This document shows, in pieces, positions 1-8,882 of a stretch of DNA of 45,937 nt (positions are counted from its first letter, which is position 1; each line of letters begins with the position of its first letter). The notes under the pieces are model-generated. The model had not been told where the DNA came from. It ran no database searches and saw only the letters and a program-made list of their open reading frames with translations. The translations under genes and the position numbers were made by a program. Location of the stretch: NCBI GenBank assembly GCA_009775365.1, contig VSPM01000020.1:1-45937 (forward strand), read 5' to 3'. The stretch is from Muribaculaceae bacterium. Its GTDB lineage: Bacteria > Bacteroidota > Bacteroidia > Bacteroidales > Muribaculaceae.

Positions 1-1472
1 AATATGCCTCCACCCTGATTATCGATAACCACTATCTTCATTCTGTCCGGTGCCTCCCTTAATGCAAGGGCTCCTAGATCGTATGCCATTGAAAGGTCGC
101 CTGTGACAACCACTGTCATCCCCTTGTAGGCACATGCGCCTCCGACAGCCGTAGATGTGCATCCGTCTATGCCCGACACTCCCCTGTTGCAATATGAGGC
201 GTGTGGCCTGCGGCCGTTCACAATCTGCGCGTAGCGCACAGATGTGCCGTTTGAAAGGAACAGATTGGCCTCGCGTGGCAGTTTGTCTGACAAAATAGAG
301 AATGCTTTTAACTCGCTCCATGGAGCAGACGATATGAAGACTTCTTTTGCGGCCAGAGCTTTTTCGCGTAAAATGCGCCAATTTGAAGAGTAACCTGCAG
401 CCTCATTTTCACCGGAATTTTTCTGCACCTTTGCCACAGCCGATGCAAGATGATGTAAAAACCGGGAAGGCTCAAGCTCTATTCTCTTTGAAAGAGACAT
501 GAAACAGTCTGATGTGGTATGGCTCAAGCCTAACGACCAGTGACGACATCTACCCTTGTTTACACGAAGATACTCTTTCAGTTTGCGCGACACAAGCGAC
601 CCTCCAAGCGAAATAACGAGATCGGGGGCATGGGCGTCGAGTTTTTCCGACGGCAGCCAGGTCAACACTGAGTCTATGCTTGTGGCGTTGTCATCGATAT
701 GAAGGTTTGAAAGGGTCTCCGTCATTGCCGTCACATTAGGCAACGAACAAAACTCGGCCACACTCTTGTGAAGACGCGAATCAGGAGGAAGGAATCCGGC
801 AACAAGCATCACCTTCGACCGGGCAACCTCTTCAGCAAGACCTTTTATAACTTCTTTATTGGCAACTGTGTCTGCGCTGAGAATATCTATGACGCGTGGC
901 GATTCGGCCATTCTCTCCAATTTCCGTCCGAGAGGTTCTGCGAGTCTCACGTTAATGTGCACAGGCCCCGGCCTGCGGCTGCAAGCCTCGATCATAGCAT
1001 CGTTGGCAATGCGATTTGCATACCATTGCAATTCCGGGTCTGAATCACCCCAGGCAGGAATCTCGTAACTCTTTTTCACGAAATTAGAAAGAGCCTCAAA
1101 CTGTCGCAACGTCTGTGAATCATCCTGGTCAATCCATTGCTGCGGCCTGTCGGCAGACAGCACAATCAGTGGCACACCTTGATAGAACGCCTCTGCCACT
1201 GCGGGAGCATAATTGAGCAAGGCCGTGCCTGAAGTGCATATCAAAGCCACAGGCTTTTGGCTCACCAATGCCATCCCCAATGCCATGAACGCCGCGCATC
1301 TCTCGTCGGCGACCACATGTTTCCTGAGGTTCTTGCGAACTGCGGATGCTATGACAAGCGGCGTATTGCGCGATCCCGGTGAACATACCACGTCGGCCAC
1401 CCCTTTCGCGCTTATCACGTCAAGCAAAATAGAGCAGAATGTTTTGTCGGTATCTGAAAATTTCTCCGCCAT
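1..1472 (-). CDS. menD: MenD, SEPHCHC synthase (menaquinone biosynthesis), C-terminus cut by window edge
   Basis: The reverse strand is open from ATG at 1472 to the window edge, giving about 490 residues of a protein usually near 550-580. MenD is a thiamine-diphosphate enzyme that joins 2-oxoglutarate and isochorismate in menaquinone synthesis. Visible marks are the N-terminal CSPGSRNTPL substrate/cofactor segment, the CTSGTALLNYAPAVAEA block, and near the edge the diphosphate/Mg site beginning GDLSMAYDLGAL and running to DNQGGGI. The start lies 6 bp after the fmt stop, so it is probably co-transcribed with fmt. Menaquinone is the electron acceptor expected for the complex I encoded further right. 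The missing piece is only the last stretch of the C-terminal domain; nothing suggests a broken gene. Confidence 0.93.
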   Translation of the reverse strand, partial: MAEKFSDTDKTFCSILLDVISAKGVADVVCSPGSRNTPLVIASAVRKNLRKHVVADERCAAFMALGMALVSQKPVALICTSGTALLNYAPAVAEAFYQGVPLIVLSADRPQQWIDQDDSQTLRQFEALSNFVKKSYEIPAWGDSDPELQWYANRIANDAMIEACSRRPGPVHINVRLAEPLGRKLERMAESPRVIDILSADTVANKEVIKGLAEEVARSKVMLVAGFLPPDSRLHKSVAEFCSLPNVTAMTETLSNLHIDDNATSIDSVLTWLPSEKLDAHAPDLVISLGGSLVSRKLKEYLRVNKGRCRHWSLGLSHTTSDCFMSLSKRIELEPSRFLHHLASAVAKVQKNSGENEAAGYSSNWRILREKALAAKEVFISSAPWSELKAFSILSDKLPREANLFLSNGTSVRYAQIVNGRRPHASYCNRGVSGIDGCTSTAVGGACAYKGMTVVVTGDLSMAYDLGALALREAPDRMKIVVIDNQGGGI

Positions 1473-1478
1473 GACGCG

Positions 1479-2435
1479 TCAGATAAATTTCACAGGATTG
1501 TATCCACGCAGGAATGCCGATGCATCCATACGTTTTTTACCGGCCGGCTGCAATGATTTTATCTCTATCGCGCCATCAGATGTGTTCACAAAAATACTAT
1601 CTTTCGTAGCGCACACAGTGCCGGGCTCTCCGTCGCCGACATTTGGGCAGGAAGCCAAAGATGTTTCAAAAATCTTGACATCAAAAGGCTGGCCGGGATT
1701 ACGGCTCTCCTCAAGAGTGGTCCATGCTGCAGGGTAAGGAGAAAGCCCTCTCACAAGATTATGTATTTTTTCCGCCGGTGCATTCCAGTCGATACGGCAT
1801 GTGTCTTTAAATATTTTTGGCGCCGGAATAAACTCGCCTCCAGGCTGAGGCTTCGGAGAAACATTGCCGGCCTCTATTTCCGCCACAGTGTGTGCCACCA
1901 TATCGGCTCCCAATTCCATAAGCCTGTCGTGAACATCCCCCACATTGTCTTCCGGCCTGATTTCTATCTTTCGCTGCTCGATTATGTCGCCGGTGTCGAT
2001 TTCATGCTTCAGAAAGAAAGTCGTGACACCTGTTTCTTTATCGCCATTGATAACTGCCCAGTTGATGGGGGCGGCTCCGCGATATTTTGGAAGAAGTGAG
2101 GCATGAAGATTGAATGTGCCCAATGGAGGCATCGACCACACCACTTCAGGCAGCATCCTGAATGCTATAACAATGAAAAGGTCGGCGCCGATGGCGCGAA
2201 GGTCGTCAACAAATTCAGGCGACTTCAGTTTTTCGGGCTGAAGAACCCTGAGGCCGTTCTCAACTGCATATTTCTTCACGTCACTCTGAATCAGTTTGTG
2301 ACCTCTTCCTGCAATCTTGTCGGGCATTGTCACCACTGCGGCTATGTCGCACCCGTCTTTGAGCAGGCGGTCAAGACTCGCCACCGCAAACTCGGGCGTT
2401 CCGAAAAAAACTATCTTTAACTTCTTATCTGCCAT
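1479..2435 (-). CDS. fmt: Methionyl-tRNA formyltransferase
   Basis: This enzyme moves a formyl group from 10-formyltetrahydrofolate to Met-tRNAfMet for translation initiation. The 318-residue length is normal. The N-terminal Rossmann-like domain opens KIVFFGTPEFA. The catalytic triad of the family is present as N109, H111 (in FNLHASLLPKYRG) and D147 (in HEIDTGD), with the same 36-residue H-to-D spacing as the E. coli enzyme. A C-terminal OB-fold region follows from about residue 210. menD starts 6 bp downstream and the stop of the methylase gene lies 6 bp upstream of this ATG. Housekeeping composition contrasts with the AT-rich methylase gene next to it. Confidence 0.96.
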   Translation of the reverse strand: MADKKLKIVFFGTPEFAVASLDRLLKDGCDIAAVVTMPDKIAGRGHKLIQSDVKKYAVENGLRVLQPEKLKSPEFVDDLRAIGADLFIVIAFRMLPEVVWSMPPLGTFNLHASLLPKYRGAAPINWAVINGDKETGVTTFFLKHEIDTGDIIEQRKIEIRPEDNVGDVHDRLMELGADMVAHTVAEIEAGNVSPKPQPGGEFIPAPKIFKDTCRIDWNAPAEKIHNLVRGLSPYPAAWTTLEESRNPGQPFDVKIFETSLASCPNVGDGEPGTVCATKDSIFVNTSDGAIEIKSLQPAGKKRMDASAFLRGYNPVKFI

Positions 2436-2441
2436 ATTATT

Positions 2442-4250
2442 TTAACGTATCAATGATTCCATAGAAGAAACAGAATAAGTCCTCATCATCTTCAGATTAT
2501 GTTTCTTATAATCTTCAAATAATTGCATAGAAAACTGAATATCAAACATTAATCTATAATCTTTGGTATTACCCATTTTGTTTCCATTATCTTTTTCCCC
2601 CACATATATTTTTTTAATAATATACAAATCTCTCACTCCTTTTCCCTTAATATAGGGAACAAAGTATTTTAAATCTTTCAAATATATGTTGGATGGGAAT
2701 CTCTTACCGGAATAATAAGTTTCAGACTGTCTATCAAAGAATTTATCTTTGATTTCTTCTTTCACATATGCAATCAATACATTTTCCTTCTTTACATCCT
2801 GATGACAAGAAAATTCCGATATATCTGAGTAATCATGTTCTGAGAGAATATTTTCAACAATAGGGTTATCATAATATTCTTCATACAGACTAAATAAATT
2901 TAATTGTTTGCAATTTGATTCAACAACAGAAATCTGCGCTTTATTATCTTTTTTCACAACGAGTTTATCTTGATTTTGCATAATCTGTTTAACTGCAGAT
3001 TCACAATCAGCCGTCTGCGAAGGAAAGTGTGCTTCTATATCATTTAATAATCTGATTATAGAACGGCCTACCGCCCATGCGAGATTCACAGGCACAGCAT
3101 TTCCTATTTGCTTATATTTGGCATTCATTGTGCCTTGAAACAACCAATCATCAGGAAATGTCTGAATTCGGGCATATTCCCTAACAGTCAGGGGCCTGGT
3201 TTCTAATGGATGGCATCTCTCTGTCTGCTTTTGAGCCGGTGAACAAGTTAATGTCAACGACGGCTCATCAAGTGATAATCGACGGGCCATTCCGGTTTTG
3301 CCACCACCTAAGAACCAACTCCCTCCCATATATTCTTTAGCAATGTCCTCAGGCAAATCTCTCCAATCTCCACCTTGAGGCACTAAAGAAAGAACCCTTT
3401 GCTTTTTAGGTGGATACAATGCTCCCTCTGATTCAGGGACATCTTCATCAAAAATCACACTTTTATATAAAGCATCCCGCAAAGTCATGATTTCTTTATA
3501 TGGTGATGGCCAACAAAATGACACATGCTTAAATAAATCTTTTCTTATAGCAATCAAAATAAGACGCTCTCTCTTTTGTGGAACTTGATACATTATTGCT
3601 TTTAGCACTTTAGGAGAAATCAATATGTAACCAAGTTCCTCGATAATATTACATATAGTTTTAAATGTTCGCCCATTGTCATGCGAAACCAATCCCTTAA
3701 CATTTTCTCCCATAAACACTCTTGGTTGTATTTCCTTTACCGCACGCGCCAATTCAAAAAACAAAGTACCCCTTACATCATTGAAACCACCATGTTTACC
3801 TGCAAATGAAAACGCTTGACAAGGAAAACCACCAGACAAGAAATCAATTTTCCCTTTTAACGGGGTAAAGTCTATATGTCGAACATCTCCCTCTATAACA
3901 TTCCAATCAGGGCGATTAACTCTCAATGTATTGCACGCAGACATGTCAAATTCATTAAGCAATACATGATTAAACCCCGCCTTTTCAAATCCTAATGCCA
4001 ATCCCCCTCCTCCGGCAAATAATTCTACAGAATTATACGTCCTTAAAGATGTAACATTCTTTTCCTTATCCCACTGACTGTTTTTCATTTCCATTATCTC
4101 AGGAATATCATTGATGTCATCCATGTCAAAACCTTCAATGCCTTGAGAATTTTTACACACTGGATACATTCCTTTACGAGCCCATGTCTGAACTGTTGCC
4201 AGTGAAGTTCCGGCAACAGTAGCTAAATTACTTTCAGAAATAAACATCAT
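2442..4250 (-). CDS. DNA (cytosine-5) methyltransferase with N-terminal HTH and long C-terminal extension
   Basis: This is the modification half of a type II restriction-modification pair: it would transfer a methyl group from SAM to cytosine C5. C5-methylase motifs appear in order: motif I FAGGGG (78-83), motif IV PCQ with nucleophile C144, motif VI ENV (182-184), motif VIII QKRER (225-229) and motif X GNAVP (383-387), with the target-recognition region in between. Residues 1-50 look like a MerR-type helix-turn-helix (SNLATVAGTSLATVQTWARK). Residues about 410-602 are an extra lysine-rich domain I cannot assign. The first two codons are both ATG; the Shine-Dalgarno spacing favours the second (4247) slightly. 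It overlaps the upstream endonuclease stop by 4 bp or less. The AT-rich composition suggests transfer. GGNCC specificity is inferred only from the partner. Confidence 0.93.
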   Translation of the reverse strand: MMFISESNLATVAGTSLATVQTWARKGMYPVCKNSQGIEGFDMDDINDIPEIMEMKNSQWDKEKNVTSLRTYNSVELFAGGGGLALGFEKAGFNHVLLNEFDMSACNTLRVNRPDWNVIEGDVRHIDFTPLKGKIDFLSGGFPCQAFSFAGKHGGFNDVRGTLFFELARAVKEIQPRVFMGENVKGLVSHDNGRTFKTICNIIEELGYILISPKVLKAIMYQVPQKRERLILIAIRKDLFKHVSFCWPSPYKEIMTLRDALYKSVIFDEDVPESEGALYPPKKQRVLSLVPQGGDWRDLPEDIAKEYMGGSWFLGGGKTGMARRLSLDEPSLTLTCSPAQKQTERCHPLETRPLTVREYARIQTFPDDWLFQGTMNAKYKQIGNAVPVNLAWAVGRSIIRLLNDIEAHFPSQTADCESAVKQIMQNQDKLVVKKDNKAQISVVESNCKQLNLFSLYEEYYDNPIVENILSEHDYSDISEFSCHQDVKKENVLIAYVKEEIKDKFFDRQSETYYSGKRFPSNIYLKDLKYFVPYIKGKGVRDLYIIKKIYVGEKDNGNKMGNTKDYRLMFDIQFSMQLFEDYKKHNLKMMRTYSVSSMESLIR

Positions 4251-4993
4251 ATTCCTCCTTTTTCAACTATTTCCTTAGCCAATTCATTGACTTTATTTAA
4301 AATTATCTGGCTTCCATCAATTCCTTCTTCTTCAACTACTTCGCCAAATGCTTTTGATAGACGATAGTAGAACATATCATCACCTGTTAAATGCAGCCAA
4401 AAATCTGAACCACAAAATACCGGATAATGCGAATCAATTATCTTGTAATGAGCAGACAGACGAGACCTTTCACCATATAGCACACCTACAATTAAGTCAT
4501 CTATCTGCAAATTCATCTTATCCAAACGAGATTTATTAAGCAAATACTTAAAGTGGCCTAATATTGTTGCAATATCATCTTTATTTATAGTTTGCGGACT
4601 TGCTTTACATTGACAATACTTCCTTCTCCCATCTATGGCATCAATAAATTCAATGTCTATGCCTTCGATTCCAGAAGCGCCTCCGATAACCTCCTCAAGA
4701 CTTGATATAAACATTTGAATATTTTGCCCAAAACTTGTATTTATGCTCGTACCCAACACTCGCGGATATAATAAAGCCTTTGCCAACGATTCAGGTGTAG
4801 TGTCTCCACATAAGAACGCTGCCAAATAATGGATTAAAAAAGGATTTACTACAAAATCTTTTAACTTTAGTTTTTTTAATCCACTAAGATGATTTGGTAT
4901 TATTGTGTACCTAAAAAAGTCTTTCCCTGCTTCTATGATTGAATTTTTTTGACTATCTTTCATAATTACATTATTTTGCATATTGCAACTCAC
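4247..4993 (-). CDS. Type II restriction endonuclease, Eco47II-like (predicted GGNCC)
   Basis: Predicted cleavage half of the R-M pair. From memory the protein resembles the Eco47II endonuclease family (Eco47II and Sau96I cut GGNCC), including the NPFLIHYLAAFL, YPRVLGTSINTSFG and VGVLYGERS blocks. The candidate PD-(D/E)xK centre is D113/E115 (GIDIEF) followed by Q128-C-K130 (YCQCK). The length of 248 residues fits the family. Start choice is uncertain: GTG at 4993, ATG at 4981 (residue 5) or ATG at 4963 (residue 11); the open frame begins at the GTG. It lies 21 bp downstream of clc and overlaps the methylase start, an endonuclease-first order. Base composition is AT-rich like the methylase and unlike fmt and clc, pointing to a horizontally acquired cassette. 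Confidence 0.8.
   Translation of the reverse strand: MSCNMQNNVIMKDSQKNSIIEAGKDFFRYTIIPNHLSGLKKLKLKDFVVNPFLIHYLAAFLCGDTTPESLAKALLYPRVLGTSINTSFGQNIQMFISSLEEVIGGASGIEGIDIEFIDAIDGRRKYCQCKASPQTINKDDIATILGHFKYLLNKSRLDKMNLQIDDLIVGVLYGERSRLSAHYKIIDSHYPVFCGSDFWLHLTGDDMFYYRLSKAFGEVVEEEGIDGSQIILNKVNELAKEIVEKGGI
4251..4260 (-). promoter_or_regulatory. Strong Shine-Dalgarno before the methyltransferase
   Basis: The reverse strand reads AAGGAGGAAT immediately before ATGATG. The GGAGG core is 3 nt from the first ATG and 6 nt from the second, which favours the second as start. It lies inside the last codons of the endonuclease gene, so methylase translation is coupled to it. Bacteroidetes genes generally lack such a strong anti-16S match, and I see nothing equivalent at most other starts here. 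Confidence 0.7.
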
Positions 4994-5014
4994 TGAAATA
5001 TATAATCTGTGATA

Positions 5015-6814
5015 TTATCCGTCGCAGTAGTGGCGGAGCACTCGTCGGTAGGAGTTGAATATCTTGGATTTTGAAACGAACCCTATGTATTTGCCGTTCT
5101 CTACAACAGGCAAATTCCATGCATTGGTCTTGTCGAATATTCTCATCACCTCCTCCATCGGCTGGTTTATCTCAATCCTTGCCGGAGGCATAGACATGAA
5201 TCGCGTGACGTGCATTTTTTTGTAGAGGTCCGGCCTGAACATGATGTTGCGGATGTCGTCGAGCAACACCACTCCGACAAGCATCCCTTCCGCATCGATT
5301 ACAGGGAAAAGATTTCTGTTGGAGGTGGCAATTATGTCTACAACCTCCTTCAGGTTCATATCCGGCCTCACAGTCTTGAAATCGCGTTCAATCACACTGT
5401 CAATCTTCAGGAGTGTGAGCACAGACTTGTCTTTTTCATGCGTAAGAAGGTCGCCCTGCTTTGCGAGGCGCATAGTGTAGATGCTGTAAGGCTCAAATAT
5501 GCGTATCGTCATGTAGGAAAGCGTAGACACTATAAGAAGCGGCAAAAACAGGTTGTAGCCGCCGGTCATCTCGGCCGTAAGGAAGATTGCCATCAGCGGG
5601 GCATGCATAACCCCGCTCATAAGCCCGGCCATGCCAAGAAGCGTGAAATTTTTATTTGAGATTCCAACCCCGTCGAATATGTTATTCAGCAGGAATGCAA
5701 ACAGGAAGCCGCACATGGCTCCTACAAACAGCGACGGCGCAAACGTTCCGCCCACGCCTCCTGCACCGTTTGTGGCGCTTGTGGCAAACACCTTCGTCAG
5801 TATTATCGCACCTATAAAGCAGGCGATAAACCAAATGTTGTCGCGGTCAACATAAAAGAATGTGCCGTCAACTATTTTTGAGTAATCTCCATCAAGAAGA
5901 TTATTTATTGCGCCGTATCCTTCACCATAAAGAGGAGGCAAGAAGAAGATAAGCGTGGCAAGAATCATTCCACCTATGGCTATTTTCACTGCCCTGTATT
6001 TCAATTTGGAAAACATTGTCTCCATCATGAACATTGCTCGCGTGAAATATAACGACACAAAACCACAGAACACACCGAGAAGCACCACATAAGGAATCTT
6101 TCGCATTGAAAACGGCTCGCTCTGAGAAAAGAAAAACTCAGCGTTATATCCTTCCAGCACATAAGCCACAGTGGCTCCCGTTATTGAAGAAATCAGAAGA
6201 GGCATGACAGTGGCCCCTGTAAGGTCGATCATCAGCACTTCAAGCGTGAAAAGCATACCGGCGATAGGTGCCCGGAATATCCCGGCTATGCCGGCTGCGG
6301 CGCCACAGCCAACCAAAAGCATCAACAGGCGTGGCGACAAACGGAATGCCTGGCCCACATTCGAGCCTATTGCCGCCCCCGTGAACACTATGGGGCCCTC
6401 CGCTCCTACAGAGCCGCCAAAGCCGATTGTGATTGACGACGCTATAAGAGAGGCATACATATTCCTCTTTTTAAGTCGCGACTTCCTCCTTGATATAGCA
6501 TAAAGCACCTTTGTGACGCCATGAGAGATATTGTCTTTTACAACAAAATTCAAGAATAGCGTGACAAGGAATATGCCTATCACAGGATAAACGAGATACA
6601 GCCAGTTGGCTGTCGTGGCACTCAGATGCGATGTGAGCACCTGCGAAATGACATGGATAAGAAATTTCAGCAACTGAGCGGCAAATCCGCATATCACTCC
6701 CACCACAAGCGCTAAAAAAATGATAAACGAACGTTCCTTTATGTGGCGCTCTCGCCAGCTCACCACTTTCAGCCACCATTCAGTGAATCTGTTATGTCGT
6801 TCTGTATATGCCAT
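5015..6814 (-). CDS. ClC-family chloride channel/transporter with two C-terminal CBS domains
   Basis: Integral membrane anion transporter. Residues 30-445 hold the ClC core of many hydrophobic helices. The gating glutamate is E139 in GSVGAEGP, the GxFxP-type motif is GGTFAPSLFVGA (355-366), and the late tyrosine is near 446. The GSGIP selectivity loop of E. coli ClcA is replaced by a SHGVTKVL version (about 97-104). In the APIAGMLFTLEV segment (182-193), the position matching the internal proton glutamate E203 of E. coli ClcA is V193, preceded by E192. Two CBS domains follow (about 474-526 and 534-590), which in other ClCs bind nucleotides and regulate gating. It probably shares a transcript with the upstream sugar transferase (44 bp gap). 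Exchanger versus channel cannot be settled from sequence alone. Confidence 0.94.
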   Translation of the reverse strand: MAYTERHNRFTEWWLKVVSWRERHIKERSFIIFLALVVGVICGFAAQLLKFLIHVISQVLTSHLSATTANWLYLVYPVIGIFLVTLFLNFVVKDNISHGVTKVLYAISRRKSRLKKRNMYASLIASSITIGFGGSVGAEGPIVFTGAAIGSNVGQAFRLSPRLLMLLVGCGAAAGIAGIFRAPIAGMLFTLEVLMIDLTGATVMPLLISSITGATVAYVLEGYNAEFFFSQSEPFSMRKIPYVVLLGVFCGFVSLYFTRAMFMMETMFSKLKYRAVKIAIGGMILATLIFFLPPLYGEGYGAINNLLDGDYSKIVDGTFFYVDRDNIWFIACFIGAIILTKVFATSATNGAGGVGGTFAPSLFVGAMCGFLFAFLLNNIFDGVGISNKNFTLLGMAGLMSGVMHAPLMAIFLTAEMTGGYNLFLPLLIVSTLSYMTIRIFEPYSIYTMRLAKQGDLLTHEKDKSVLTLLKIDSVIERDFKTVRPDMNLKEVVDIIATSNRNLFPVIDAEGMLVGVVLLDDIRNIMFRPDLYKKMHVTRFMSMPPARIEINQPMEEVMRIFDKTNAWNLPVVENGKYIGFVSKSKIFNSYRRVLRHYCDG

Positions 6815-6858
6815 AAATGTTATATGTTTCTAATTGAAGCCGACTTTCGGCACAAATG

Positions 6859-8286
6859 CTACACACCTTTACCTGTAACGACCGTCTTGACGGTGTAAAT
6901 CAATATTTTCATATCCACATAAAGCGACATGTTCGCCATATAGATTAGATCATATCTTGTGCGCTCCACCATCTGGTCTACCGTAGAGGCATAACCATAT
7001 TTCACCATTCCCCAGGACGTTATGCCGGGACGCACCTGATTCACCAATACATAATACGGAGCCTTCTTCACAATCTGCTCGATAAAAAAAGCACGTTCCG
7101 GGCGTGGCCCCACTATCGACATATCCCCTTTCAAGACATTCCAGAACTGTGGAAGTTCATCAAGGCGATATTTTCTCAAGAACTTACCGACAGGAGTGAT
7201 GCGGCTGTCGGAATCACCTGAAAGACGCGGGCCATCTTTTTCAGCATCAGTGCGCATTGTTCTGAATTTATAGATCTTAAACGGCTTTTGTTTCAAGCCT
7301 ATACGCTCCTGACTATAAATTATTGGCCCCGGCGAGCTTCTTTTCACTAAAAAAGCAAGCCATAGCAACACCGGAGAAAGCACTACTAATGCCACGGCCG
7401 ACGACACTGTGTCGGTGAAGCGTTTTATATTTTTTGAAGCCTCGGTCAAAGAAGGCGTCGTAAGGTCAACAAACGGCTCGCCATAGATGTCTTTCAATCT
7501 TATGGCAGAGGTGACAAACGAAAAAATATCCGGCGATATCTTTATGGGCACATCAAGCGGAAACAACTTGTAGAGCAACCCAAGCACTTTCTCTTCATTA
7601 TAAGAATCCGGGGCTATTATTAACTGGTCGATGTCTTTTGAGGCACATACTTCCTTTATCGAATCGAGGTCATATACGTTTTCTCCGCCTTGTAGCGGGG
7701 TCTCTCCGGGGATATTTACAAAACCAACAATCTGGTACCCCACCCTTGAAGGCTCCCTTACAAGATTGTCGGCAGTTTTGCGTCCCACTTTTGTGTTGCC
7801 GATTATCAAAGCCTTGAATTCCCATTGATGAAAGCGGAAATGCCTGAGGGCATTGAGAGTCAGGAAAAGGCGAGCAATATATCCGGGCACAAACATCAGG
7901 GCAAACAACATCAAAATCATCTCATAGTTGATTATCCGCCGCCCTGTCTGGTCATTTATCAGAAGTATCAGATAGATCAGAGTTGTGTTCACCAAAGCCG
8001 AAAAAACAGTAGTGAGCAATTCCTGAAGTCGAGACTTGCCGAAAGGCTGGTTGTAGTAGCCCGAAAGCCAATTCACGCCAAGCATAAGAAACGGCGCGAA
8101 AATTTCCTCCATTACGAGTTTTGTAGAAAACACATAATGCCACAGCCCTGATGCCGGCGCGATGTGTGCTGCAAGCAGATAATATCTGAAGATATTAAAA
8201 ATAAAGAATGCCACCGACCCTGTTAACCAGTCGGCCACCACATATTTGATTCTTTGCCTTGTTGCAGATAATCTGTTGCCCTTCAT
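6859..8286 (-). CDS. Polyprenyl glycosylphosphotransferase (WcaJ/undecaprenyl-phosphate glucose phosphotransferase type)
   Basis: Initiating enzyme for exopolysaccharide or capsule: transfers a sugar-1-phosphate to undecaprenyl phosphate at the inner membrane. The N-terminal half has several membrane helices (about residues 15-135), then a Rossmann-like CoA_binding_3 region around NTKVGRKTADNL. The C-terminal bacterial sugar transferase domain (about 280-475) starts with one more hydrophobic segment and carries the KIYKFRTM, LRKYRLDELPQFWNVLKGDMS and VGPRPE blocks. The length of 475 matches the family. Its ATG overlaps the upstream TsaC-family stop as ATGA, so the two are translationally coupled. 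No other polysaccharide genes are adjacent, so it may serve a distant locus; the exact sugar is unknown. Confidence 0.92.
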   Translation of the reverse strand: MKGNRLSATRQRIKYVVADWLTGSVAFFIFNIFRYYLLAAHIAPASGLWHYVFSTKLVMEEIFAPFLMLGVNWLSGYYNQPFGKSRLQELLTTVFSALVNTTLIYLILLINDQTGRRIINYEMILMLFALMFVPGYIARLFLTLNALRHFRFHQWEFKALIIGNTKVGRKTADNLVREPSRVGYQIVGFVNIPGETPLQGGENVYDLDSIKEVCASKDIDQLIIAPDSYNEEKVLGLLYKLFPLDVPIKISPDIFSFVTSAIRLKDIYGEPFVDLTTPSLTEASKNIKRFTDTVSSAVALVVLSPVLLWLAFLVKRSSPGPIIYSQERIGLKQKPFKIYKFRTMRTDAEKDGPRLSGDSDSRITPVGKFLRKYRLDELPQFWNVLKGDMSIVGPRPERAFFIEQIVKKAPYYVLVNQVRPGITSWGMVKYGYASTVDQMVERTRYDLIYMANMSLYVDMKILIYTVKTVVTGKGV

Positions 8287-8864
8287 CTAATAACTTTGAA
8301 TAATCCTCCGTCAGACAATTTTATTATATTGCTTGGTGAAGGATGTCCCATGTCATCTTGACGATATTTTACTACATAGTCTGCTCCATTGATAATGTCC
8401 TCGGTTATTTCGCTGAAATTCACCGGAGATTTTTCTCCACTGACATTTGCAGAAGTCGAGACCAACGGGCGGCGCAGTCTGCGGCACAGTTCATTTGAAA
8501 AACGCTCGCCGGTTATCCTTATTCCCAAAGACCCGTCAGAAGCCAGCAAATTGCCTGCCACTCCTTTAGGATTGTCATAAATAATTGTAAGCGGATTCAC
8601 TGCAGATTCTATGAGCTGCCAGGCCACTTCCGGGATGTTGCTGACAATTCTTTCAAGAGACCCTTCGCTGTCTACAAGCACAAGCATCGACTTGCTTTCG
8701 GCACGCCGCTTGAGTTCATAAATCTTTCGCACGGCCTCAGGATTAGTAGCGTCACATCCTATGCCCCAGATTGTGTCGGTAGGATACAGAATAATCCCAC
8801 CTTTCCTAAGGCATTCCAAAGCATTTCTGATGTCTTCTCCAAATGATATGGTTTCGTTTTGCAT
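8283..8864 (-). CDS. tsaC: Threonylcarbamoyl-AMP synthase (YrdC/TsaC domain)
   Basis: Makes threonylcarbamoyl-AMP from threonine, bicarbonate and ATP, the first step of the t6A37 modification of ANN-decoding tRNAs. At 193 residues it contains only the YrdC-like domain, so it is TsaC-like rather than the longer Sua5. Family signatures are YPTDTIWGIGCDA near residue 27, the basic KRRAESKSMLVLV segment and the PLVSTSANVSGEKSP block. It starts 18 bp after the nadE stop and overlaps the sugar transferase by 4 bp, so it is in the middle of a run of co-oriented genes. A YciO-type paralogue of unknown role is the main alternative. Confidence 0.93.
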   Translation of the reverse strand: MQNETISFGEDIRNALECLRKGGIILYPTDTIWGIGCDATNPEAVRKIYELKRRAESKSMLVLVDSEGSLERIVSNIPEVAWQLIESAVNPLTIIYDNPKGVAGNLLASDGSLGIRITGERFSNELCRRLRRPLVSTSANVSGEKSPVNFSEITEDIINGADYVVKYRQDDMGHPSPSNIIKLSDGGLFKVIR

Positions 8865-8882
8865 ATGCTTTATCTTTCGGTT

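Noticed and set aside
2442..4993. Phage defence island or mobile element borders around the R-M genes
   Set aside because: No integrase, transposase, terminal inverted repeat or target duplication is visible, and only two genes are present.
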